From: Chamaecyparis obtusa
Lineage: Eukaryota; Streptophyta; Pinopsida; Cupressales; Cupressaceae
Direction: 5' to 3'
NCBI GenBank assembly: GCA_027943335.1
Contig: BSBK01001879.1
Coordinates: 943,501 to 1,007,500, forward strand
DNA: 64,000 bases
Part shown: piece after piece, positions 45,198-55,218 of the stretch
Layout of the letters: every line of letters begins with the position of its first letter
Position numbering within the stretch: the stretch's first letter is position 1
Made by a program: the position numbers and the translations under genes
The notes under the pieces: model-generated
Told to the model about the DNA's origin: nothing
Seen by the model: the letters and a program-made list of their open reading frames with translations, nothing else
Database searches by the model: none

Positions 45198-45765
45198 TAT
45201 GGTGAAGGAAGCTATGGGAGAAGAAGCAACATAAGTTACCGACATTACAATAGGGATAATTGAGACAAAAATGATAAAGTCAAAAAGGTGTGTTACATTG
45301 TTGAGGAGAATGAGACTGACACCAACACCGATGAAGATGTAAAGGTAGTATTTGTTGCGATGAAGGATGATTCTAGGGAAGAAGAAAGGTATGTAGAGAC
45401 AACACTCATTTCCAAGGTTAATAAAAAGGATACATGGATTATTGACAGTAGCTATACACATCATATGACTGGTGATGAAGAAAAATTTGATCATCTTGAG
45501 CAATATAATGGAGGATCTGTAAAAATGGGTAATGATACACCTTGTATGGTTAGAGGAAAAGGATCTTTACTAATAAATGATAGAATAAGATGTGATAATA
45601 CTTATTGGGTAGAAGGACTAAACTACAATTTGCTAAGCGTGGTACAACTTAACAATTCAAGTCACCAAGTAGCTTTTGAGAGCAAAAAGTTAAAAATATT
45701 TGATGATGAAGGAAAACTTGTTGGAACAGGAGCACAATCGAAAGACTAGGCTGGAAATATAGATG
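45198..45765 (+). pseudogene. RLC-3 protease
   Basis: The active site is WIIDSSYTHHMTGDEEKF near 45435 (D-S-S where D-S-G is expected, as in RLC-1). YWVEGLNYNLLSVVQLN is the conserved downstream segment. It ends GTGAQSKD, a stop and AGNID, the place where copia integrase would normally begin. The next recognisable residues are RNase H, so the pre-integrase zinc finger is gone. Confidence 0.85.
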
Positions 45766-46202
45766 ACATAAAAAGTACAAATAGAGGATCATTTTTCTTT
45801 GGTGAAAGACTTTTTACTTGGACAAGTAAGAAACAACCATGTATTTCTTAGTCTACTGCCAAAGCAGAGTATGTTGCTGCTACTACAAATTGTTCAAATA
45901 TTGCATACATCAAACAAGTGTTGGAAGGGATGAATGAGGTAATCACAGAGCCGGTGATTATATATTGTGACAACACAAGTGCAATAAAAATTTCAAAGAA
46001 TCTTGTAATGCACTCAAAGACCAAGCATATTTCTATTAAGTATCACTACTTAAGAGAACATGTACAGGAGAAGCAAGTAAAACTTGAATATGTTACATCA
46101 AAAGAGCAACTTGTTGATATTTTCACTAAGCCTCTACCGAAAGATACTTTTGAATACTTGAGGACTAGACTTGGGGTCCATCCCCTATCTACCGGTCACT
46201 AA
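45766..46202 (+). pseudogene. RLC-3 RNase H fused directly after protease
   Basis: The reading changes from protease to D-KST-RG-FFFGERLFTWTSKKQPCIS at about 45767. In intact copia elements this DRKSTSGG block follows RT by about 2.5-3 kb, so integrase and RT have been removed at this junction. The rest is well preserved: AKAEYVAATTNCSNIAYIK, CDNTSAIKISKNLVMHSKTKHISIKYHYLRE, EQLVDIFTKPLPKDTFEYLRTRLGV, ending at a stop at 46200. This copy could be mobilised only in trans. Confidence 0.9.
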
Positions 46203-46429
46203 TGTGATCTAGAGGTTGCATCAACCTAATCTTATCAGAAGATCATTCATGTTGATGCAACATAGCTCAGACTTTGGATTTTGTCTAAAGTTGTTGAAGA
46301 TTTGAGGAGTCAGAACTAGAATTTGCATATCGGTATATAGAGATACATTTGATGCAAACAATGTATGGACAACAGAGAGATACTTAGCTAATGCAGAGCT
46401 GTATGTTTTATTTTTCTTCTTTGGCATTG

Positions 46430-46745
46430 TTGTCAAAGGGAGAGATAAACAATATGAAACACAATTGGAACATTTATCTAAGGGAGAGATAATCTAAGAA
46501 AGTCAGGAAGAGTATTGAAGATTTGTTGCCGAGAATAGAAAGGAATCTGAGAGCTGAAAAGATCATATCTGTAGAGGAAAGTCTGCACTTGCAATGCTGT
46601 TATGAAACGTAGTGATTAAACATATTAAGCTAAGGAGAGTTTACCGAGCTACAACATTTGTTCATATAGTTGTAGAATACATGTTTGGTATGTGTATGGT
46701 ATATTTCATATTATTTGAGTTGCCATCAATGCCAAAGGGAGAGAT
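46430..46745 (+). other. serial polypurine motifs and PPT of RLC-3
   Basis: GTCAAAGGGAGAGATAAAC (about 46432), CTAAGGGAGAGATAATC (about 46478) and the PPT CCAAAGGGAGAGAT ending 46745 at the LTR start. Confidence 0.8.
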
Positions 46746-48569
46746 TAATGAACTACAACTAATTAAGAGCTTGATTGATGAACTACAAGTGATTAGAGAT
46801 CACTGAGCATAGAATGATTATGTAAGATAATTGAATCAGTAGTTATGTTTTCATTGATGTCAACTAGTTTTGATAGTACTTATCATGATAGTTGCACACA
46901 TCTACACATCTGTAAAGTGGAGAGAAGAGATAAAGAACTAAGATATCTACATTGAAGAAGATGGATATGACAAATAAGGATAAGGAATACTTTGGGTAAC
47001 TTATTGATGAGTCTATGACTTCATATTGTTGACTTGATTATGTTGCACTAATCAGTTATGAAGAAAGAAGCAAAATGTTACAAAGTAGTGTGGTCGGTTA
47101 ATAAAGCATTCCAGTATACACCAAGCTAGTGTAGTGTATACTGAGCACAGTTATAACTGAGCTTGTATTCACTGACGTATTTTTGTATTAACTAAGAATA
47201 GTCAAAATAAAAAAATGATTAGTTTAGCCAACATAAATTGATGAGCTATAAAGTGTATGATTTCGAGGTGGAAGATAAAGTTTGTTACGGAGATCAACGA
47301 CTAACAAAATTTGAAGAAGATCTAAAGGATGGAAATGAAATGAGTTATTGACACATCTGTCGAGGAAGGTTTAAGCGGCAAAATTAATGAAGGAGATAAA
47401 GCAGCAAAATTTGATGGATGAAAAGAAAATGGTTTACTCATCTATTTAAGAGATAGTGATTTCACTATGAAAATGATGCCAGAGGAAGGAGACTACAAAG
47501 ATATCATGTGAACAAAACTTCATGCATGCCTGATTAGACTAGTTAAAGAAGAATTGAACTATAGAGTTAACTGATTGTTAGAGAGCTTATACCGAGTGAC
47601 AGTAAGTTATTGAATATTGAAGAACCTATTACAAGTAGTCATTGTCATTGCATCAAAAGATTAACCTATTAATGCCTGATACAACCACTAGACTTATAGA
47701 ACACAGGAGGTTGTTAAACCATGTCACGAATCCCGAAGGGAGACATTGGCAGTTAGTCCAACAATCCCCCCCTCAGTGTCACTTGAGGGGATTTGAACCT
47801 ATGACCAAGCTCTGATACCACTTGTTACAAGTAGTGGTTGTCGTTGCACCAAAAGATCGACCTGTTAATGCATGATACAACTACTAGACTTATAGAATAT
47901 AGGAGACTGTTAAACCATGTCAAGAATCCTGAAGGGAGACGTTGGCGGTTAGTCCAACAGAACTAAACTGAAATATTGATCAAAGGATTTGTATGGACTT
48001 AGAATAGATCTAAACATCTGCAAATCAAGTTGTATTGTAATCAGATCAATTGATGTTATAGCTTAACCATTGTAAACAGATAAATCTCTTAACTGAGCGA
48101 ACTTGAAAGTCTTATATGTCATTCATATAATGTACATTGTTATCCTGTCAACCCCATAGTGAATGCTGGTTGGACGATAACTGTTAGTGTAAAATCCTCT
48201 AACAAGGTCACACCTTACAGTGTGTTTTGTAACCTTTAACAGGGTTGGCTCTTCACCGAGCTCACTCCAGAAGAGTGAAGATATTTTGGGTTACCGGTCC
48301 CAAGTGGTTTTTCCCTTTACAGGCTTTCCACGTTAAATATTTTGTGTTATGTGTTTATGTGGTGATTGTTTGGATATCATACTTTGCATGTTGCATATTT
48401 GATTTGGTCAATAATCACTATGAGTAATTAACTATTAATCGATAAAGTCATAGATAGTTTAATATTTATGTTTACCGAGCTGCAGAATTAGCTGAATTTG
48501 TTTTAAGTGATACATTTTATAATTGGGACTATGGATAACTAATTCACCCCCCTCTCAATAATTCTAACA
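46746..48569 (+). repeat. RLC-3 3' LTR, carrying TRIM-3
   Basis: Starts TAATGAACTACAA (TG mutated to TA), ends ATTCTAACA. It matches the 5' LTR on both sides of TRIM-3 (47627-47959), so the TRIM arrived after RLC-3 inserted or is specific to this LTR. Confidence 0.92.
47627..47959 (-). mobile_element. TRIM-3, TSD GAACC/GAACT
   Basis: LTRs of 137 bp (47627-47763 and 47823-47959) and a 59-bp core. On the minus strand: PBS TGGTATCAGAGC (plus 47809-47820), core, PPT GAGGGGGGGA, then LTR TGTTGGACTAAC. Flanks GAACC and GAACT; the empty site in the RLC-3 5' LTR reads GAACT once. It belongs to the same family as TRIM-2: both LTRs share CTATAAGTCTAGT and a GGTGCAACGACAACCACTAC block. Confidence 0.93.
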
Positions 48570-48978
48570 TGTAAAAGTTAGAGTAGAATGAATTGAGTCT
48601 TGTGTAGTTAATGTAAGGTAGTATATGATGTAATGATGCTATGGTTAATAACACATGAGCTAATATGAATGTATGTGAGTCCGTGAAAAGTATGAAGTTT
48701 TGCAAGAAAATAGGAACAACTTTTTGGAAAGAAGCGGAAAAGGAATTGAATGTGATGTCAGAATCTTAAAGATTGTAAGGATAAAAGCTTATGATCAATA
48801 TTATTTGATCATTCAAGTGACTACAAGTGATAAGGAGATCAATACAGGGGTGATTGAAAGCAGTTTGTAGGATTTGGAGAATAATTTCGTGCTAAATCTA
48901 TGCAAAGCCCTAAAATCATGAAGTTAAGGTATTTTACTAAGAAAATCTATCAAGTAGTTAAAAGCTTTTACAGAAGTC

Positions 48979-51122
48979 ATGGATGTATCACTTGTTCACC
49001 ATGTAAGGGATATTGTTAGACCTAGAGTCAAAAGGGAACCAGGAGAACCCTTGGAAGAAGACCCTAGTCTTGCATTGTTGTTTGTACCAAACAGATTTTT
49101 ACATTTAGAAGATGTGAGAATTTATCTAAAATACAAATGTGAGACCCTTAGTGATGGTAATCTAATTACGGAATATGAGAAGTTATACAATAATGATATG
49201 TCATTAAAATTAGGGTTTGAAAATTTGTAGGAAAATGAAATTGTGAAGTATTCACTGCACCATGAATTCGAAGAAGATGAATGCACAAAGACCATTTTAA
49301 GTAGAACTCACAATCGGAAATTTTGGCTAGATGACAGAGTGATAGATATCACTGCAGACCTAATTCATGAGGTAACCGATTTGTCTAAAACTAGAGTCAT
49401 ACCCTTTAATGAGAAAAATGTAAAAAAGACTGTATTAGATAACACCAAGTCATCCTATAATGGTAGAGGGATAGTAATCAACAAGATAACACAAGATGAT
49501 GTTAGATATGTATGCAAGATCTTAACATATAAATTTTGTGCAAATTCTAGAGAAGATGACATGGCAGCTAGAATGATTCATGCAGCATATTTAATGTGCA
49601 TTGAAAAAGTTCAAGTTGATATGTGTGAAATTTTAAGAATTCAGTTGTTTGAGAACCTTGAGAAGATAAAGAAAACCAAGAACTCATAGTTTAGATTCTC
49701 ATATTTGATTACATACATGTTTTTTCATTTATTGAGAAGATTTCCATATACTGTTGGAGAAGATTGGAATGATAATAGGACTACTATGGACATAATCAAA
49801 AAGGTGTATCTTAGACACCCTATAGACAAGGTAAATGAGAGTGCAACCTTGGTAATCAAGACATTTCAAAACCTAATGAGAAAAAGGTTAAGGATTCCAC
49901 AGACTATAGTAGAAAAATACAGGAATGATATATATTTTATGGTTGACACTACTTTCACTTTTGTTGAGGTAGTTGAACCGAGAGTGGAATTTATAGATCC
50001 AATTGGATATGAAGTCTTTGAATTCAAAATAGAAGAGTATGTAAACAGATTACTTAAGAGCAAGTTGGATGTGAAAAGTTCTAGATTTGGAACCTATGAA
50101 GAGAACTTTAACTCCGCGAAGTCTCTGCATGAAGAGAAATTGGCCAAGAAGAGAGTTGACAACACTATTAAGAATATTCTTAAAGATACAGGCATGTCAG
50201 AACATGAATTTCTAGTTGCGAAGCAGACAACAGTAGCATTAAGAGACATTGGAAAAACAAAAGTTTTGTCTGTTCCACCCCTTACATCAATTACAGGTCA
50301 GATTGAAGATGTTTAGAATTTAGAAGAAGTGGTTAAAGTTGAAGAAGTGCAGGAAGTAAGGAAATCTACTAGATCCTCCACCACTCTACCAGCAAAAAGA
50401 GTAAAGGAAATGGCAAGTGGGCCAGGAAAAAGATAGAAGACCATATTCACTCTAGCACATAGAAAGGTATCTAAAGTAAAAGAGGATGAAGAAACTGGAA
50501 GTAGTACAAAGAAATGGAAACCAAAGATTGAAAAAGTAAATGCCTTAATCATTAATGAAGGAGATTTCTCTAAAATGAATAAATACTATGAGTTGTACAA
50601 TTATTCTGAAAAATTGAACTTAGAAAATGTAGTTGTCAGGCATATGATACTTGCAGATAAAAAGTTTGATAGTATTCAAGGAAAGATTCCTAATGAACTC
50701 TTTGAAAAGTTAGTGAAAGATCAGTTGAAGAAGATAAAAACATAAGAGAAAACCATGTAAGAAAGCTCTTTGACATAAAAGATGAAGATCATTTCAAGGA
50801 AATTATGAAAAATCTTAACACTCATCTCAGAATAAAAAGTAGAACCATCTTGATAATGGGAGGAAACTACGAGGAAGTAAACAAAGAAATAGAACATGCA
50901 GTTATAAAGGTAATGACCTTTAGTTCTAGTGAGCACACAAGTACATCTGATCAAGTATTGGAAGTTGAGCATCAAAAAATTCCTTTACCATCACCACCAC
51001 CATCAATCAACATTGAAGATGAATCTATGAATGTGGAAGGAACAAATATCTCTTTGGATAGTGAAGATAACCCATTCAACTATCTTGAGAATATTGTTGA
51101 CAATTCGGCTTTTAAGTAGTAG
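48979..51122 (+). pseudogene. TRG-2 ORF3, 5' part
   Basis: Opens at ATG 48979 (MDVSLVHHVRDIVRPRVK). Frame 1 runs to about 50760 with stops at 49228, 49687, 50314, 50434, 50743 and 50758, all TAA or TAG. A frameshift then leads to 50762-51122. Segments: RKFWLDDRVIDITADLIHEVTDL (about 49317-49390), a helical domain with YFMVDTTFTFVEVVEPRVEF and IGYEVFEFKIEEYVNRLLKSK (about 49930-50065), a basic segment KSTRSSTTLPAKRVKE (about 50360-50410), then an acidic Ser/Pro region. I recognise no enzyme. The IT-DLI-EVT motif resembles the RLG-C extra ORF. Probably a structural or nuclear accessory protein. Confidence 0.7.
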
Positions 51123-51133
51123 GATATGACAGT

Positions 51134-51519
51134 TGTAGGATTTGAGCAATACAAATCCACAAAACTTGAAGATCACTTGCATACAAAAACCTGTTACAAG
51201 GAAGTAGAGAAAAGAAGAGGGCAAGGGTTTGACTCAAAAAATGAAGAATAAAATATCCTCAAATAATGAATTAATTAAATTTACAATGGATCATCCTTAT
51301 AAAGGAGATCGAAAGCCTTGAAAGGCAACCCCTAGTGCATGTAATAATTAGTTAAATTATTACAAGACTAATGCATGCAAGTTTATATTTAAAACAACTA
51401 GTGCATGAGTTTAAAACAACTAGTGCATGTGTGTTTAAATATAAACAACTAAAGCAAAAGAGTTGACATCTTAAGAAGGGAGTAAAGTTAATTAATATAA
51501 TTAATACTTTACTCTAACA
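51134..51519 (-). repeat. LARD-1 3' LTR (left)
   Basis: Plus-strand ends TGTAGGATTT and ACTCTAACA; the PPT (plus 51520-51531, a run of seven C followed by TTAAG) abuts it. Confidence 0.92.
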
Positions 51520-52892
51520 CCCCCCCTTAAGATGAGAAACAATGCAACTACAAACAATACAAGAAGAAAGCAAAGGAAACTACAGTGCTGAAAGCAAAAA
51601 ATGGGTCCTGACAACAAAAGGCCTATTTAGGTACCCAAGTACAAAAGAGAGTCTCTATAAAGCGGAGAAATAGAGAAAACCTCATGGGAAAAAAACTATA
51701 CTCCAAAAGGAGACAAAGACTAGTCTGAAGGACTAAACAAGCCTCCAAAAATAAGGGAGTGTTCCAGAAAATAGGAACATGTAGAACATCATTGAAGCAA
51801 GAAGATGCAAACTCTGTCAATAAGTAACTATTGATCTAAAGATCCTCCACTGAAATGTGACCAGGTAAAGAAGACTATAATCTGTATGAGTGCTCTCAAA
51901 TGACACTACTCGAATCAAGAGGCAAACAAAGGCAAACAACTAAACTCGAAGATACAGATGGTAGAAACACCAAAGCCTGAAGAGCTGATCAATCAAAGAT
52001 GGAATAGTGCCTCTAAAAATAGGAAAGAAAGAGTGTCTATATGGTAAATGATCCATCTCACCGAAATGCATAGGTACCCAGCCACTGCATCCACCTAGTA
52101 CATAGGAACAAATACTAAATACATAGCTCACACTATCGAACCAAGGAAGTAGAAGAACGATCAATAGAACCCCCCCATAATGCTGACAAGAGAGAGGTGA
52201 TAGGTACACTAAAAAGAGTGCCAATAAGAACTGCATCGTGAAGAACCAGGAACATTGAAGGTGCATAGAAAGCACAAGCACAAATAAAGTTACCCTGAGG
52301 CTAATGTCGTGGAAGGAACGCTCACTTGACAAAGGTAGATGGCAAAAAAGGGCAAACATCAAACCCCCCCATGACACTTTATAATGGAGTGCAAGTAAAA
52401 ATAGCACAAACATGTTCAAGATTCCACACATGCAATAGAATGGCACTTTATCTCAGTGCATGTGCATAAAATAATACTACAAAAGTGAAGTATACACTAC
52501 TCAAATAAGAGCGAAGGCTGCTAAAACAAAAGAACAACCTAAGATGAGCCATCCCCTAAAGGGAAGAGATCCCAGGACCTGTAACATTCAAGATATCCGC
52601 TAGAGTGTAGAAATGCAAAAAATTGAATAAAATATACCTGGAGCAGAATCTGGAAAAATGACTCATAGAACTAGAAAGCTCTCATAACAAGCTTTCCAAC
52701 GATATCTCTCTTTCCCAAAATGGAGTTTGGATGTGCAAGATAGAGCTTTCGGAGTGCAAAAATGAACATCTGGCTTTAACAATAAAAAATATATCAAAAA
52801 AGAAAAAGAAAAAATTCAAACCTCTAGATCTGGATAGAGCTTAGAACTAGCTTTTTGACGGTATCTTGTTTGCCCGATTTTGACACCGTATG

Positions 52893-53560
52893 CTCAAGTT
52901 ATGAGAAAAATACCAACTGCTACGCTGGAGAGCCCAAAATGGTGTAAATGTTGATTATGCATGCTGACATCATCAAATGACGGGCTTAAAATTGACGGGC
53001 AAATGGTCACCACTGCATACAAGCCCCATGGGGCTAATATTCTGGGCCCTTGGTCACCATATGACCAGGGGCTAAAACTGCATTCGCCTTGCTTAAATTT
53101 GATGGCCAAACAAAAAAAAAGAAAAGAAAAATCAAAATCGCATGTGTTGCCTTGGGAAGCGTGCCATGCCATCTAGTACAAAAAAATGCTCAAAAATATA
53201 AAGTCATCCAAATTGGACGTGTCTTATATAGAAATAGGGGTTTTGGGTGTTGTGGACGCAACCGTGAGGTCTGTTTGGTCCAGAAATGCTCCAAAAAATA
53301 GTGAGTGCCTCGGGATCCATGCCAGGGCTAGTTGCAAAAATAATTTGCTACAGATTCCAACTTTGTCCAAATTGGAGAAATTTTATATGGATCTTGGGGT
53401 TCTTGGGCTCTCTAAATACAATGGTGAGGTCTGTTTGAGCCCAAGGTGACCAGAAAAAGAGGTACCCCTAGATTTGACAAAAAATAACTAAAAAACCCCT
53501 AGTCTGAACCAGATGATTTTCTTGGCTCTAATTCATTCAAACATGAACAAGTTGTAGCAG
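52893..53560 (-). repeat. degenerate ~150-bp tandem repeat in the LARD-1 core
   Basis: Two related units on the minus strand share CAGACCTCAC and, 40-60 bp on, CCAATTTGGA (plus-strand copies near 53265 and 53422). This part is less AT-rich than the surrounding DNA. Confidence 0.45.
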
Positions 53561-53564
53561 ATTA

Positions 53565-53577
53565 GGCTCTGATACCA
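53565..53577 (-). other. LARD-1 primer binding site (tRNA-iMet)
   Basis: Minus strand TGGTATCAGAGCC, directly adjacent to the right LTR. Confidence 0.93.
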
Positions 53578-53962
53578 TGTAGGATTTGAGAAATACAAAT
53601 CCACAAAACTTGAAGATCACTTGCATACAAAAACTTGTTACAAGGAAGTAGAGACAAGAACAGGGCAAGGTTTGACTCAAAAAATGAAAAAGAAAATATC
53701 CTCAAATAATGAATTAATTAAATTTACAATGGATCATCCTTATAAAGGAGATCGAAAGCCTTGAAAGGCAAACCTTAGTGCATGTAATAATTAGTTAAAT
53801 TATTACAAGACTAATGTATGCAAGTTTATATTTAAAACAACTAGTGCATGAGTTTAAAACAACTAGTGCATGTGTGTTTAAATATAAACAACTAAAGCAA
53901 AAGAGTTGACATCTTAAGAAGGGAGTAAAGTTAATTAATATAATTAATACTTTACTCTAACA
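53578..53962 (-). repeat. LARD-1 5' LTR (right)
   Basis: 385 bp, same ends as the left LTR and very similar to it (few substitutions), making LARD-1 one of the younger insertions here. Confidence 0.92.
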
Positions 53963-53967
53963 ATAGT

Positions 53968-54949
53968 TAATGAGGAAGAAGGAAAGGAAACAAGAAGATA
54001 AGAAGAAGCATATTAGACACAAGCAAAAACTCAAGTTAATATAGAGGTAGTAGGACAAGAAGAATCTCAAGAACAAGCAGCAATCAATCCCACACCCAAG
54101 GAAGCAGTAGAGAAGCCACATATTGAATCTATCTTTGCTAGTCTTGGACAGGAAGTTGATGATGATGATCAAATAAAGTTGATCTCATCCTTGGACAAAA
54201 TCATTGGCAAGAATAAGAAGGTAAAAAGCCTTGAAGGATCATTGATTGAAGTAACAGAAAAATTGCAGAGTATAATAACCAGTCAAATAAATGAAGTAGA
54301 TCCATAGGTCAAAGAAAAAGAAGTTGTGAAATAATTTGACAATGAATTCACAAACTTATTAGAAATGGCTTTAGTTAAATCACAAGAAGCCTATGAAGCA
54401 AAGATATTTCAGGATATAAGTCAGAATATCAAAAATGATATTGATAATCTGGATGTTTGCATAAAGGAACTAAGAAGAAGTCTAGAAAGAGGAAAAGCTT
54501 TGTACATTCAAAAATCCAAGGATCATGTATCTGAAATAATAGAGAAGATGAAAGCAAAAGAGGCATAAATTCAAACAACAACAAACCTCTTATCAAGTCC
54601 GAATGTGAAGATCTCAGATGTTAAGAAGAATATAAGCAAAGTGTATGATGAAATAAGGATTCTTAATGATGAAAAAGAAAAGAAATTGAGGAGATTCGCT
54701 CTTTTAAGAGAGCATGTTTCAATCAAGATAAGTATTGTTGAAAGTCAATTGGATGAATGTCTTACCTCTAAGACATCTTATGAGAAATTTCACTATGTAA
54801 ATCTTCAGGCATCTGAAATAGCATCTTATGGTTTATGTGCACTCCTTAGTGTCTCAGATGCCATTAAGAAATCATGGGAGAAGGAGATAGTGAGCATAAA
54901 GATAAATTTTTCAGATTGTGTTGCAAGCCTATTGGATTTTCAATTTTGA
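53968..54949 (+). pseudogene. TRG-2 ORF3, 3' part
   Basis: Resumes ORF3 after LARD-1 in one frame to TGA 54947-54949. Stops at 53999, 54014, 54305, 54332 and 54566 are all TAA or TAG at likely Gln codons. The sequence is acidic (EEVDDDDQIKLI type) and then strongly coiled coil: KSLEGSLIEVTEKLQSII, ELRRSLERGKALYIQ, VYDEIRILNDEKEKKLRRFALLREHV. It ends INFSDCVASLLDFQF. Together with 48979-51122 the ORF is close to 1,000 codons. Its end lies about 270 bp upstream of the LTR, as in TRG-1. Confidence 0.7.
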
Positions 54950-55004
54950 ATCCAAAGGTAAACATCATTTTTTGAACAGTTTTGGCACCCTTTTTTCTCA
55001 TTGT

Positions 55005-55218
55005 TGTCATAGGGGGAGTGATAGTAGAAAATTGCATAGACAATATGATATATTGTGTAGATAGTATGGAGGCATAAGCCTAGGGGGAGTATAGATATTC
55101 AATAGATATTTGGAGATATAAGTATATTGAAGAATTTTTGTTATGGTCACAATTTTGAAATTTTTGTAACACTTAGCCAATTTTCTTATATGTTGCCCCC
55201 AATGACAAAGGGGGAGAT
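55005..55218 (+). other. serial polypurine motifs and PPT of TRG-2
   Basis: TCATAGGGGGAGTGATAG (about 55007), CCTAGGGGGAGTATAG (about 55079) and the PPT ACAAAGGGGGAGAT ending 55218 at the LTR start. Same arrangement as in the copia RLC-1. Confidence 0.85.

Larger units (their letters stand above)
42788..48569 (+). mobile_element. RLC-3: internally deleted copia element
   Basis: LTRs 42788-44274 (1,487 bp) and 46746-48569 (1,824 bp, of which 333 bp is TRIM-3). PBS tRNA-iMet and PPT AAAGGGAGAGAT are present. TSD TGTAG/TGTAA (4 of 5). The internal region has Gag and protease and then jumps straight to RNase H: integrase and RT are missing. It is inserted between the Gag-like gene and ORF3 of TRG-2. 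Long LTRs and U5 resemble RLC-1. Confidence 0.93.
51134..53962 (-). mobile_element. LARD-1: non-coding LTR element, TSD ACAGT/ATAGT
   Basis: LTRs 51134-51519 and 53578-53962 (about 386 bp). On the minus strand the LTR runs TGTTAGAGTAAAG to AAATCCTACA; the PBS TGGTATCAGAGCC lies next to the right LTR and the PPT CTTAAGGGGGGG next to the left. The 2.06-kb core has no Gag or Pol. A 168-residue minus frame (51940-52446) is hydrophobic but resembles nothing and is probably chance. It interrupts TRG-2 ORF3. Confidence 0.9.

Noticed and set aside
47764..47822. tRNA gene in the TRIM core (GGTTCAAATCC on the minus strand)
   Set aside because: No cloverleaf, A box or acceptor stem; it is kept only as a possible B-box remnant.
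51940..52446. 168-residue hydrophobic minus-strand frame in LARD-1 as a membrane or env-like protein
   Set aside because: It lies in a non-coding element, has no recognisable domain, and its Leu/Phe/Val richness follows from the base composition.
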